This document shows, in pieces, positions 14,406-22,380 of a DNA stretch of 27,314 nt. Position 1 is the stretch's first letter, and the number at the start of each line of letters is the position of its first letter. The stretch comes from a virus. The stretch spans positions 1 through 27,314 of the IMG/VR virus record IMGVR_UViG_3300044635_001885; one strand, 5' to 3'. The translations under genes were made by a program, and so were the position numbers. The notes under the pieces are model-generated. The model saw only the letters and a program-made list of their open reading frames with translations. It did not search any database and had not been told where the DNA came from.

Positions 14406-15010
14406 TAGGTGATGGTCTCTCCCTTGTCGACGATGGCCAAAAGTTGCACGACGTAAGGAATCGACGAGAAGTTGACGAAGCGACACTCGTAAATGTCACC
14501 GCCAGGGATCCAGACTCGGCGGACATCGGCGAGGTTAGTCACCGAGTTGGTATTGAGATTAAGAACGCGGTGATTTCTCTCCATCGTCCAGGAGGTTGTC
14601 GCACCCGAGGCGATGCGGTTCCACTGGATCAGCGTTCCGCCGGAGTTGAAAATGCAGACGGTGTCACCGATGGCAAAGTTAGTCGAGGCGATGGCGATTG
14701 TATTTTGCGAAGTGGACACATCAGCAGTGAGTGCCCCAAGCAAAGCGGCCGTCGTTGGGCCTTGGCCGACCATGTCGAAAATTGTCGTGGGGACGATGTC
14801 TGTGTTGTTGTCCGTCGGTCTGATCGCGAAGTATCCGGCGCGGGTCGGGGTGCCATTGCTTCCACGGCCCATAAAACCGACGACCCAAGCCCCTGGCACG
14901 TTTCGCAAATCGAGCGTGGTGGATGCGAGTTCGATGTTTCCCGTCGCGACAATTTTCGGCGAGATCAGCGTGGTGTAGTCGGGCGTGGTTTTCGTTACCA
15001 GGGATGGCAT
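14405..15010 (-). CDS. Virion-associated hypothetical protein, 201 aa
   Basis: A beta-rich, Thr/Ser/Asn-rich protein (S-T-T-L-D-L-R-N-V-P-G-A-W-V-V-G-F-M-G-R-G-S-N-G, W-I-P-G-G-D-I-Y-E-C-R-F-V) without membrane segments. It lies between the tail-chaperone region and the LamG protein in the structural operon, and its stop overlaps the next start by one base. Probably a virion protein; no family recognised. Confidence 0.65.
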   Translation of the reverse strand: MPSLVTKTTPDYTTLISPKIVATGNIELASTTLDLRNVPGAWVVGFMGRGSNGTPTRAGYFAIRPTDNNTDIVPTTIFDMVGQGPTTAALLGALTADVSTSQNTIAIASTNFAIGDTVCIFNSGGTLIQWNRIASGATTSWTMERNHRVLNLNTNSVTNLADVRRVWIPGGDIYECRFVNFSSIPYVVQLLAIVDKGETIT

Positions 15011-15013
15011 TAC

Positions 15014-15463
15014 TTAGATTTCCTCGCTAGCTAGAAGCTCGATGTCTCGTCCTGTGATTGTGTCGGGCTGCTGGCCAGCGGCTAGCAGCGGAGCAGCTTG
15101 CTGAGGTGTGAGTCCCAGTCCATGCGGTTGCGGTGCCGTGAGAGCAGCACGGATGCTCGGGTCGCCAAAATCTGGCCGGGCATCCACGGCGGCTTCGCGG
15201 GTCATAAACGAGACCATGAGCCCGATGATTGGATTGACGTAAGCGACCGTGTTCAGCGCTGCAATGACCTCTCCGCCAAGTTGCAGATTGTCGCGATAGA
15301 CAGCGATGATCCCCATGAAGGACAGCGGCAGCGATCGCGGGACTCGCGGCGCGATCTCGCAACACCGAATTGCGCAGTCCCCGTACCGGCCCTCGGCCAG
15401 AGCTGCGGCAGCATGCTGGTCGTTGGCGATCAATTGTCGAAGGGTCGGTTGGTCAATTTGCAT
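15014..15463 (-). CDS. Hypothetical tail-region protein, 149 aa
   Basis: The ATG at 15463 overlaps the end of the frameshift extension by 11 bases. The protein is Ala-rich and helical: L-R-Q-L-I-A-N-D-Q-H-A-A-A-A-L-A-E-G-R-Y-G-D, then a mildly hydrophobic middle (P-I-I-G-L-M-V-S-F-M), then Pro/Ala-rich G-L-G-L-T-P-Q-Q-A-A-P-L-L-A-A-G. It resembles small proteins of unknown role in siphovirus tail modules. No enzymatic motif. Confidence 0.6.
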   Translation of the reverse strand: MQIDQPTLRQLIANDQHAAAALAEGRYGDCAIRCCEIAPRVPRSLPLSFMGIIAVYRDNLQLGGEVIAALNTVAYVNPIIGLMVSFMTREAAVDARPDFGDPSIRAALTAPQPHGLGLTPQQAAPLLAAGQQPDTITGRDIELLASEEI

Positions 15464-15779
15464 CGGTTTTTGGTAGCGTCACATAGTGGACCGGGAGCCC
15501 GTCTCGCAAATTGTGCAGCTCGGCGCGGCTAATGCTCGGCGGCGGACTGTTGGTGCGGTACGGATGAAAATCAGTGCGTCTGTATGGGCGAGCTCGCTTC
15601 GGACTGTGGATGTTGGCTAGCAGGGTCATCAGGTCACTGGTGCGATCCCAGCGGTCTTTATTGATCTCGTCGGACATCCACATCAGCTCTCGCAGTGTGT
15701 AGGGCCCTGGCTCGATCCCGATTCTCGCTGCTAGTCGGAGGATGGTTGGCCAGTACTCGGCGCGCTCTTCTGCATCGCT
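15453..15779 (-). CDS. Tail chaperone frameshift extension (gpT-like region)
   Basis: This frame continues the chaperone in the -1 frame. Its conserved start (A-E-Y-W-P-T-I-L-R-L-A-A-R-I-G-I-E-P-G-P-Y-T), followed by L-R-E-L-M-W-M and R-W-D-R-T, then F-H-P-Y, matches the downstream half of siphovirus tail-assembly chaperone pairs. No start codon precedes A-E-Y-W, so it needs slippage near gaa-aaa at 15779-15784, after which reading continues from 15779; the fusion would be about 259 residues. An internal ATG at 15683 could give only the last 76 residues. The slip site is not a perfect X-XXY-YYZ heptamer. Confidence 0.7.
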   Translation of the reverse strand, partial: SDAEERAEYWPTILRLAARIGIEPGPYTLRELMWMSDEINKDRWDRTSDLMTLLANIHSPKRARPYRRTDFHPYRTNSPPPSISRAELHNLRDGLPVHYVTLPKTDAN

Positions 15780-16231
15780 TTTTCGATCATCTGATCCAGA
15801 CTCGTCAGTTGCTCCTGGATCCCCTTCTCGAGCAGTCCCTTGTCCATCGCGGTGGTGATCCGAAGTGCCGTCTGGGTCTGGAGTGCCTTTCCTGCCTCGA
15901 GGATTCGCCGAGCTGTGGCTCGGCGATTGGACTCCGGGAGGAATTCCACCAGCGCCTCTTCGAATGCGGTGACAGCCTGGCCGAGAGCATCGCCAGCGAG
16001 TGACCGTCCGAACAGCTCGGCGGTGACTCCGATTTTCTCAGCGACGGGTCGGCAGATCTCGTAGATCACGTCGATAGTAAACACGATGTCGGAAGTGAGC
16101 CGGTCGATCGTTTCGGGGTCCGCCAGTGCCCTGGCAAGATCGATCGAAAATACAGTGCGGACGCGACGGATGACGTCGACGTCAATGCGAAGATCCCACG
16201 AGCGGGATTCGCAATCCTTAAAACTGGGCAT
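15731..16231 (-). CDS. Tail assembly chaperone (gpG-like)
   Basis: It lies between the tail tube and tape measure genes, where siphoviruses encode chaperones that hold the tape measure during tail assembly. The 166-residue product begins M-P-S-F-K-D-C-E-S-R-S-W-D-L-R-I-D-V, with R-R-V-R-T-V-F-S-I-D-L-A and V-I-Y-E-I-C-R-P-V-A following, which fits a phage chaperone family with this layout. The start at 16231 has aaggcaa before it; the frame stays open to 16378 but that would overlap the upstream gene heavily. The short form ends at 15731 and the long form enters the -1 frame. Confidence 0.75.
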   Translation of the reverse strand: MPSFKDCESRSWDLRIDVDVIRRVRTVFSIDLARALADPETIDRLTSDIVFTIDVIYEICRPVAEKIGVTAELFGRSLAGDALGQAVTAFEEALVEFLPESNRRATARRILEAGKALQTQTALRITTAMDKGLLEKGIQEQLTSLDQMIEKAMQKSAPSTGQPSSD

Positions 16232-16259
16232 GGTCGAGTTGCCTTCGTTGGGATTGGAG

Positions 16260-16505
16260 TTATCGAAGAAAACGGATCGTTCGGATTGCACCCCGAACGA
16301 TCGTGAATTGAGTGACGTTGTAATCGTCGTGTTTGAATCGCTTCGATGGATCTGAGTAGACCCAGGAAGCGACCACAATGTTGTTCTTGTCCTGAAAAAT
16401 CACACGGCCGTAGACCGTGAATTCCAAAGGCCCTTGCGACGATTCCCCATGGTCCAGGAAATCAATCGCGACTTCGTTGCCTTTGCGGACTCGTGGAAGT
16501 GGCAT
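16260..16505 (-). CDS. Hypothetical small beta-rich protein, 81 aa
   Basis: It lies between the tail tube gene (42-base gap) and the chaperone (28-base gap). The sequence alternates strands (E-F-T-V-Y-G-R-V-I-F-Q-D-K-N-N-I-V-V-A-S-W-V-Y) with basic ends, like a small SH3-like barrel. No family recognised; a tail assembly role is only positional. Confidence 0.6.
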   Translation of the reverse strand: MPLPRVRKGNEVAIDFLDHGESSQGPLEFTVYGRVIFQDKNNIVVASWVYSDPSKRFKHDDYNVTQFTIVRGAIRTIRFLR

Positions 16506-16547
16506 GGCCGACTCCGCTTGGGTGGAACGATCAGTGATTCAAACGGA

Positions 16548-17048
16548 CTAAGCCGACGGTGCGACAATCAACCAAGCTGGATCGATTAGCGCGGCTGGCG
16601 AACCGATCTTGATCCTGGACAGTGCGACGACGATGTTGACCACCATGCCGTCTTCGAGGGGCTGATCGATTGGGAATTCCATGATCTCTCCGGGCATGGT
16701 CAATCCTTGCGTGCCAGACGGACCAGGGGTCGCGATGGTGTTGTCCAATACGGCCCAGTGCCAAATCGTGTTGTTCAAAAACGCTTGACGCATCGCGGTG
16801 AAAACTGCGTCGTCTGGGTCGCCGTTGTATTGGTAACCAAAACTGATTTCGGCGGTTTTGAGTCCGGAGATCTGGGCTTTCCACTGGCTCGCTCGACTGG
16901 AAATGTCGATGCGCGTCTTGTTAAGCGTTACATTGAGGTCTTTGACCTCCGTCACAAGCGTCGGAGCGGTGACATTGAAAGTGGCCGCTGGAGTGACCTG
17001 GTAGTACAGCTTGCACTCGATGCCTGCGCGTGGTCCCTTGTTCGGCAT
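16548..17048 (-). CDS. Major tail tube protein
   Basis: At 166 residues the length is normal for a siphovirus tube protein. The segment K-T-R-I-D-I-S-S-R-A-S-Q-W-K-A-Q-I-S-G-L-K-T plus I-S-F-G-Y-Q-Y-N-G-D-P-D-D-A-V-F and P-G-E-I-M-E-F-P-I-D-Q-P-L-E-D-G is the usual tail-tube pattern (beta sandwich; helix between the two sheets). It polymerises into the tube through which DNA passes. Neighbours agree: tail terminator candidate upstream, chaperone and tape measure downstream. Confidence 0.87.
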   Translation of the reverse strand: MPNKGPRAGIECKLYYQVTPAATFNVTAPTLVTEVKDLNVTLNKTRIDISSRASQWKAQISGLKTAEISFGYQYNGDPDDAVFTAMRQAFLNNTIWHWAVLDNTIATPGPSGTQGLTMPGEIMEFPIDQPLEDGMVVNIVVALSRIKIGSPAALIDPAWLIVAPSA

Positions 17049-17063
17049 GATTCTCTCTTTCGG

Positions 17064-17501
17064 TTAGGATCGGTTCTTGAAGTACGCGGTGATCACGCTG
17101 CGGAAAGCACCGTGTCGCTCCAGTGCGTCGATGTCGTACAAACTGACTTCGGACCTCGACCACACTCCCCCGTCGATCGTGGCCGTGGCCAGCGCTTCGT
17201 CGAGCTCGTGAGTCAGGTCCAACAGTTGTGCGAATCGCTCGGAGTCTTTGGCCGCTGTCTGGATGACGGCGATTTGGACTCCGAATTCAAACTCCCGGGA
17301 TGAACGGGAAATCTTTGTCGAAGTGTTTTGCCTCGGTGCGACAACGATCCGTAGATCCTTCAGGTCTGCGACTTCGAACCTTGGCAAATAATCGACTTTG
17401 AACGTATCGCCATCGATCGCGGAATTGGTTTCCGGATCGACGACTGCGGCGGCTGCGAGTGCTTCGACAACGTCGGCGAGTAGTTGACGAATCGGGCTCA
17501 T
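17064..17501 (-). CDS. Tail terminator/completion candidate, 145 aa
   Basis: The start overlaps the upstream stop (ATGA). It begins with a helix S-P-I-R-Q-L-L-A-D-V-V-E-A-L, then strands F-K-V-D-Y-L-P-R-F and L-R-I-V-V-A-P-R, then F-G-V-Q-I-A-V-I-Q and a helix R-F-A-Q-L-L-D-L-T-H-E-L-D-E-A-L, matching the fold order of tail-completion proteins that cap the tube. The position right before the tube gene supports this. No sequence signature is strong enough alone. Confidence 0.6.
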   Translation of the reverse strand: MSPIRQLLADVVEALAAAAVVDPETNSAIDGDTFKVDYLPRFEVADLKDLRIVVAPRQNTSTKISRSSREFEFGVQIAVIQTAAKDSERFAQLLDLTHELDEALATATIDGGVWSRSEVSLYDIDALERHGAFRSVITAYFKNRS

Positions 17502-17842
17502 TGCTGCTTGGTGTGGATCCGCATTATGTTTTCGCCAGGGTCGGCAAATCGCCAGACTGGCTGGCCAGTCATCGATCGAACGATGTAGGTCTTGCCAGCG
17601 TCGGTGATTCGGTCCCCGTCTTCTGGGTCGTCATCGAAGGGCCATTCGGTCTTGGCTACTAGGTAGTCTCGACTAACGGTCCGATGGATGATCCCCTCGG
17701 TGTCTGAGGCTTCGAAGGGAGTCGATCCCCGCGTGGCCTTGATTGGTTTTTGGATCTTGCGTTTGATGTACAGGACATCAACCGCAGTGTGTTTTGTCAT
17801 CGAGTCAGCGAGGTGAGCGGTCCCAGTCTCGAGCATCCCCAT
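17498..17842 (-). CDS. Head closure / head-tail connector candidate, 114 aa
   Basis: The C-terminal half has R-D-Y-L-V-A-K-T-E-W-P-F, P-E-D-G-D-R-I-T-D-A-G-K-T-Y-I-V, then Q-P-V-W-R-F-A-D-P-G and R-I-H-T-K. This is the pattern of small connector-region proteins that follow capsid genes, with G-D-R-I and W-R-x-x-D-P as conserved points. It would plug or extend the portal vertex. Neighbouring tail-terminator and decoration genes agree. Overlaps the next gene by four bases. Confidence 0.55.
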   Translation of the reverse strand: MGMLETGTAHLADSMTKHTAVDVLYIKRKIQKPIKATRGSTPFEASDTEGIIHRTVSRDYLVAKTEWPFDDDPEDGDRITDAGKTYIVRSMTGQPVWRFADPGENIMRIHTKQQ

Positions 17843-17845
17843 GGG

Positions 17846-18178
17846 CTATTCCTTTGGGGACTTGGGTGGCTTGGGTGGAACCAACACGAACACTTTGACT
17901 GATGTCTGGGCGGCTGCGTCTTTGAGCTTCTGAACTGCCTCATCGCCCATTGCCTTGAGGTACTCTTTGGCCCAACTGACGGAAGCTTTCCCAGGTTGCA
18001 GAGCGAGAGTGAACCCGCTCCGCGTGATTTTCGTTTTGCCGGACTTGCGAAGCTCGGCTTCGAGTTGTTCTTCTATCTGGCCTTGCCGATCCTTGATGGT
18101 CGTGAGTTCTCGCTGCATGGCGGATCGCCTTGCTTCGAGATCGGACCATTCTTTAAGATCGGCTTCTTTGATGGCCAT
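17846..18178 (-). CDS. Coiled-coil head-region protein, 110 aa
   Basis: The first 50 residues form a charged coiled coil (E-W-S-D-L-E-A-R-R-S-A-M-Q-R-E-L-T-T-I-K-D-R-Q-G). The second half, with G-F-T-L-A-L, S-V-S-W-A-K-E-Y-L-K-A-M-G and K-V-F-V-L-V-P-P, looks like a small alpha/beta module seen in other phage proteins of unknown function. A Pro/Lys tail ends it. Role unknown. Confidence 0.6.
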   Translation of the reverse strand: MAIKEADLKEWSDLEARRSAMQRELTTIKDRQGQIEEQLEAELRKSGKTKITRSGFTLALQPGKASVSWAKEYLKAMGDEAVQKLKDAAAQTSVKVFVLVPPKPPKSPKE

Positions 18179-18184
18179 GGTTGG

Positions 18185-18541
18185 TTAGACTGCGGCTCGG
18201 TTCAGGTCGATGTCCACCGTCAGTGCTCCGTCCGCACCAGCGGCAGCGGTGCGACCTAGCAGGATGTTGCCCGAATCAGCAGCGCCCGACGCCTTTGCGG
18301 TGACGAGCTGCGTTGCAGTGGCGATCTGAACTCGGGCTCCAGCAGCGAGCACGGTGCCCGATGCCTTGTCGCAAGTCACGATTCCAACGACGCGAGCGTT
18401 GCCAACCTTGCCGGACTTCACGCCGGCTAGGCCTTCGACGATCCCGGCCAGGCCGTCAGCGGTCTGGACGATGGCTCCGTTGGCAGTGTCAGCACTGGCG
18501 GTGAATCGGCGAAAGTCGGTTTCTTGCTTGAAAGTTGCCAT
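18185..18541 (-). CDS. DUF2190-like capsid decoration/stabilisation protein
   Basis: The 118-residue protein is Ala/Gly/Val-rich with short beta strands: N-G-A-I-V-Q-T-A-D-G-L-A-G-I-V-E-G, G-N-A-R-V-V-G-I-V-T, G-A-R-V-Q-I-A-T and G-N-I-L-L-G-R-T-A-A-A. This resembles DUF2190 proteins, which are capsid decoration or stabilising proteins encoded near the major capsid gene. Its place shortly after the capsid gene fits. No good ribosome-binding site precedes the ATG. Confidence 0.65.
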   Translation of the reverse strand: MATFKQETDFRRFTASADTANGAIVQTADGLAGIVEGLAGVKSGKVGNARVVGIVTCDKASGTVLAAGARVQIATATQLVTAKASGAADSGNILLGRTAAAGADGALTVDIDLNRAAV

Positions 18542-18582
18542 GGTTTCTTTTGTGTGGGGAGGAAAGTGCGGTTAATGAGGAC

Positions 18583-18909
18583 TTAGCTCTGGGAGCGACT
18601 TGCTCGTCGAGCGGGTTTGGTCGGCTTGGGTGGCGCTTCGACCACGACAGGCTGCTCGGCTGGTTGCTCCGATGGCTGCTCGTCTTGTGGTTCGTCCGAT
18701 TCATCGGATTCGTCTTGGTCCGGATCTTCGCTAGGAGGATCAGACTCGACAGGCTCTTGGGATGCCTTGGAAGGCTTGGACGATTTAACCTCTACGCCCC
18801 AGCCTCGCTGGATGATCGACTCGGCACTGATGGCCGTGCCGTTGGTTTCGATCTTGCCTTCGAGCGTCTTGCCGTCAAAAACTACAGGCTGGAAAAGTTT
18901 GATTCGCAT
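18583..18909 (-). CDS. Small head-region protein with acidic, Pro-rich tail
   Basis: The first 42 residues (K-L-F-Q-P-V-V-F-D-G-K-T-L-E-G, then I-I-Q-R-G-W-G-V-E-V) fit a class of small phage proteins near capsid genes with a conserved D-G-K and a terminal G. The rest is very low complexity: an acidic Asp/Glu/Ser/Pro run of about 40 residues followed by Pro/Lys/Arg. It follows the capsid gene after a terminator-like hairpin. Function unknown. Confidence 0.65.
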   Translation of the reverse strand: MRIKLFQPVVFDGKTLEGKIETNGTAISAESIIQRGWGVEVKSSKPSKASQEPVESDPPSEDPDQDESDESDEPQDEQPSEQPAEQPVVVEAPPKPTKPARRASRSQS

Positions 18910-18941
18910 TGGTTTGGTCGAGAGTTGAGGGAGGTAAACAA

Positions 18942-18963
18942 CGGCAGAGCCGAAACTCTGCCG
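18942..18963 (-). terminator. Terminator-like hairpin after the capsid gene
   Basis: Perfect 8-bp arms cggcagag (18942-18949) and ctctgccg (18956-18963) enclose a six-base loop. Read on the minus strand the stem is followed by ttgttt, a short U-rich run. It sits in the 93-base gap after the capsid stop and would partly end transcription there, favouring abundant capsid mRNA. Confidence 0.6.
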
Positions 18964-19002
18964 AAAGGAATCGATGACTAGCCCATGGTCGGGCCACTAA
19001 GA

Positions 19003-21291
19003 CTAGGCCGCGAAGCGTTGCATCGCTCGGAAGTCGAGCGCGTTGACTCCGATGTAGTGCTTCACATCGATGACCACACCGAACTCACCGCCGGTCAGGG
19101 TCTCGGTTCGGACCACAGGAACTCGGCCAGCACCTTGGAGGTAGTTGACTTCGATCGTGCGTCCGTCTTTGGAGATGCCGTAGTACGTGGTGTCCGAACC
19201 GGCGATCGCTTGCTCGGTGACTGGGTGAACCAATCCATTCGAGAACCGAGCGTCGGTCACAGGGGTGATGCCGTACTTCTTGATCGGGTTGAGCTCACCG
19301 GACCCGCTGTCGTTCGACAGGTTGGCCGAGTAGCAAAGTTGGATCGCCAAGTCCATCAGATCAGGAGGCACAACCAAGTGCGTCATCTTGAGGTTGAGCG
19401 TAGCGTCGCCGTCTTTGACCTTGAGCAAACGTGCGATCATTTCACTCAGGGTCGCACGAGCCAAGGCCTTACCCGTCGCGGCGTTCCCGTCTGTGCTGTT
19501 GAACAAAGCGCGAGCGGTCTGCGTGAGGGTCGGGTTGCTCATGAGCAAGGCGGCGACGAGGTCAGGACGCAAGCGTCCAGCAGCGCGGCCGAAATCTTGC
19601 GGCGTGTCTTTGAGCTTCTGGAAGTTGTCGCCGAACATGTCCGCTTCGTCGATCTTCAATTGCTCGCTAAATCGGCCGACTTGAGCCTTCTCAGTCAACA
19701 CTCGGCGGTTGCCATGGCTGGCTTTCCCACCGACTGGGTGGTGCTTCAAATTCGGAGCGGCTTGCATCCGGTTGTTGTTGTGCTCCTCAAGGTCAGGACG
19801 CTCGCTTTCGCTGCAAATCCCTTGCGAGAAGTCATCGACTTCGGCGTAGCTTTCGAGCATTTTCGCACCGAGGGTCGCACCGAACAGAACCGCGACAGTC
19901 CCGGAGGAAAAGGACGCTTGGACCATGTCGATCCGGTTGGACGGGACATCGATCCCGCGAGCTTGGAGACCGAGCTTACAGGTCTCCACGAGAGTCAAGT
20001 CTCGGTACTGATGGGCAAGGTCGCTGGTGCGTGCGCGAACTGGGTCGTTTGCACCGGCTTGCAGCCATCCAGGAAGCTTGGCTCGGACATCGCGATTCTC
20101 AAAACTGGACGAATCAAGCCGCATTCCAGCACGCAACATGACTCCACCCTGGATTGCTCCGAGGTCGATCGACGTCTGGCTAGCTCGCGAGTGGATCGCG
20201 GGGCCTCGTGGGCGAGAATCCCGGGAGGCTTCGAGGTCTTGATGGCGTCGAGCAAGCAGCTCGGTCTGATCGCCGGTGAGGCCGTTCTCGATGGCGTGTG
20301 CAGCCAGGTCGACATTCTTGCCACCGACCATGACGGTCGGATTGCCGAACTTGGCACAGAGCGTGGTGACTTCGCCGACTCGCTTGGTCTCAGCGGCCAT
20401 CTGCGATCGGTAGGCGGCCAAATCCAAGGTGCTACCAGCGGTCAGATCGGGCGAAGCGGAAGAAGCAGCAGCGGTCGCAGGCTTGGCCATGTGTGGCTCC
20501 ATTGGTTTGTTGGGGTCGGCGGCAGAAGCGTCAGGAGGTTGCGAACCCGCACCAGCGTCCGTGCTGGCAGGGTCCGCAGAGGAATCGAGGCTCTCGGCGT
20601 AGGAGACTTTCAGAGCGTTGACGGCCTCGGGAGTAAGAGTCGCAGGATCGAGTCCGAGGGTCTGGCAATAGTCTTCGAAGGTTGGCATGTTTGATGTGGC
20701 CGAAGCGGCAATAGAGACAGAGGATTCTGGGTCGCCTGGAATCGTTACCAAGGAGACCTCTTTAAGCTGCGATCGCTTGACGACGAGGACAGGACCATCG
20801 AAAGTGCGTCCATTGCACTGGAGGGTCTGACCCTGCGGAATCGTGGAGTAAGTGAGGATCTTCACGCCGACCGATGGTCGCCAAGGAAATCCGTTTCTCG
20901 CTCCCGATACAATCTCCTGCTGATCGATCGAGGGGACCGAGAACACTCCGGTGACAGAGAGCTTGGTACCATCGTTGGCCACAGCAGTCAGATGGCCGAC
21001 AGGCCTGGATTCGTCGTGGTCTCGATGCACTGGTCCGACCGGTGCGTCGAGGCCTGCTAGGTCAATCACCACCGGACCATTCCACTGGATTGCAAGCTTG
21101 GGATGCATCACACCCCCGGTATAGGCGATCCCACTAAAACTGGGCAGCGCGTCGGGGGTGTTGGGATCTGCGGCTTGCAAGGCGATGGAGTCGCCACTGG
21201 TGCGCAGTTCCAAGTTGCTCTTGGACGATGCGACAATGACACTGGGGTCTCGTCGCTTGCGTTTCGTGGTTGCCCGGATCGATTTGCTCAT
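19003..21291 (-). CDS. Prohead protease / major capsid protein fusion
   Basis: The 762-residue protein joins two functions usually found in separate genes. The N-terminal part (about residues 30-200) resembles a prohead serine protease: V-H-R-D-H-D-E-S-R-P-V-G (catalytic His candidate), F-P-W-R-P-S-V-G-V-K (catalytic Ser candidate) and L-K-E-V-S-L-V-T-I-P-G-D. A scaffold-like Ala/Pro/Ser linker (about 210-330) follows, then an HK97/Mu gpT-like capsid shell (about 390-762) with V-V-P-P-D-L-M-D-L-A and I-D-V-K-H-Y-I-G-V-N-A-L-D-F-R. The same arrangement is a known phage annotation class. The frame opens at TTG 21333; I prefer the ATG at 21291, but neither has a good ribosome-binding site. Confidence 0.85.
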   Translation of the reverse strand: MSKSIRATTKRKRRDPSVIVASSKSNLELRTSGDSIALQAADPNTPDALPSFSGIAYTGGVMHPKLAIQWNGPVVIDLAGLDAPVGPVHRDHDESRPVGHLTAVANDGTKLSVTGVFSVPSIDQQEIVSGARNGFPWRPSVGVKILTYSTIPQGQTLQCNGRTFDGPVLVVKRSQLKEVSLVTIPGDPESSVSIAASATSNMPTFEDYCQTLGLDPATLTPEAVNALKVSYAESLDSSADPASTDAGAGSQPPDASAADPNKPMEPHMAKPATAAASSASPDLTAGSTLDLAAYRSQMAAETKRVGEVTTLCAKFGNPTVMVGGKNVDLAAHAIENGLTGDQTELLARRHQDLEASRDSRPRGPAIHSRASQTSIDLGAIQGGVMLRAGMRLDSSSFENRDVRAKLPGWLQAGANDPVRARTSDLAHQYRDLTLVETCKLGLQARGIDVPSNRIDMVQASFSSGTVAVLFGATLGAKMLESYAEVDDFSQGICSESERPDLEEHNNNRMQAAPNLKHHPVGGKASHGNRRVLTEKAQVGRFSEQLKIDEADMFGDNFQKLKDTPQDFGRAAGRLRPDLVAALLMSNPTLTQTARALFNSTDGNAATGKALARATLSEMIARLLKVKDGDATLNLKMTHLVVPPDLMDLAIQLCYSANLSNDSGSGELNPIKKYGITPVTDARFSNGLVHPVTEQAIAGSDTTYYGISKDGRTIEVNYLQGAGRVPVVRTETLTGGEFGVVIDVKHYIGVNALDFRAMQRFAA

Positions 21292-21336
21292 GGGGACGAG
21301 ACTACCACTCGACCCCAAAAAACCGTCCAACAAGAG

Positions 21337-22380
21337 TTACAAATCAGCCTTCGCCCAGTCCGAGTCCGGAATGATCGCATAACTGGTCATCGCGACTTTT
21401 TCCGAGTTGCCGATCCACTTCGAAGCGGTCGCAAGTCCGAAGGCAGTGATCAGTTCCGTCTCTCGAGTGGCTCGCATCGAATGCCAAGGCACCGGCCATG
21501 GATCGAGTCCTGCCTTGCGAACAACCTCGAGAAATCGCTGTGTGATCCCCGAGTGCGAGAGGCTTGCGATCGTCGGCAGCAGCTCGACGCCTGGTGCGGG
21601 GAGCTCGGCAGCGATCTCACGGAATAGCGGGATCTCTCGGACCATCCCTCGCTTGGTGTCTGTGATCTTGATCCGTTTTAAGCCCCGGTCGATCGATGCT
21701 TGCGTGAAGTCGCGAATCTCGCTGGAAATCCGCAGGCCTCCGAATCGAGACAGCACAATCACAAGCCGCAGCTCAGGATCGTCGCAGGCCTGGAGGACTC
21801 GCTCGATGGTCTCCACCGAAACGAATCGTTTCTCTCGCACTGAGACCGTGGTCTTGAGTCGCTTGGCCGGATTGGCAACGATCCACCGATTGTCCTCGCA
21901 CCAGCGAAAGAAAGCTTTCCAATCCTTGGCGATTTTTCCCCGAGTGGACGCACCTTGCTCGAGCGCATCATAGACGGTGGCAATTTCCTCCGGGGACACT
22001 CCATCGATTCGCCGATCACCGCAGGCATCGGACAGATGGGCCAGAGATCGACCAACCGATTCGGCGGTCGATGTGGCAAGCAGATCTCGCTTGGCGTTGA
22101 GATACTCGTCGATCGCAGTCCGGACGGTGCGGATGGATCCGGTGATGCAAGTGAGCTTGGATTTGATTTCCTGGTCCAGACGATCGAGCCAAAGGGCTGT
22201 TTGCCTTGGGATGGGTAGGTCTGCGGTCTGGGCGGCGATGATCTCGTCGACATGTCGCTGGATGGCGATCGCTTCGGGCTCGGTGATGCGTCCGAGCCAG
22301 ATCGAGCGACGTCCGGCAGCGGTGTAGACTCGAAGGCGATAGCCTTGACGAGTCTTTGCCTCGTGCGTCAGCGAGCTCAC
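21337..22380 (-). CDS. Tyrosine recombinase (phage integrase family)
   Basis: The 347-residue protein has an N-terminal arm/core-binding region (about 1-175) and a C-terminal catalytic domain with Arg I in G-G-L-R-I (R217), Lys in T-D-T-K-R-G (K243), H-S-M-R-A-T (H300, R303) and Tyr in T-S-Y-A-I-I (Y334). The usual His/Trp before Tyr is Asn in W-I-G-N-S (N325), as I recall for many planctomycete recombinases. It starts with a GTG overlapping the portal stop (GTGA) and ends just before the capsid gene, so it is co-expressed with head genes. That placement is atypical for an integrase. It probably integrates or excises the genome, or resolves multimers; no att pair was found in the window. Confidence 0.92.
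   Translation of the reverse strand: MSSLTHEAKTRQGYRLRVYTAAGRRSIWLGRITEPEAIAIQRHVDEIIAAQTADLPIPRQTALWLDRLDQEIKSKLTCITGSIRTVRTAIDEYLNAKRDLLATSTAESVGRSLAHLSDACGDRRIDGVSPEEIATVYDALEQGASTRGKIAKDWKAFFRWCEDNRWIVANPAKRLKTTVSVREKRFVSVETIERVLQACDDPELRLVIVLSRFGGLRISSEIRDFTQASIDRGLKRIKITDTKRGMVREIPLFREIAAELPAPGVELLPTIASLSHSGITQRFLEVVRKAGLDPWPVPWHSMRATRETELITAFGLATASKWIGNSEKVAMTSYAIIPDSDWAKADL

Noticed and set aside
18985-20694. 569-aa open frame on the plus strand
   Set aside because: Lies antisense within the protease/capsid gene and gives low-complexity, unrecognisable sequence; a shadow of codon bias.
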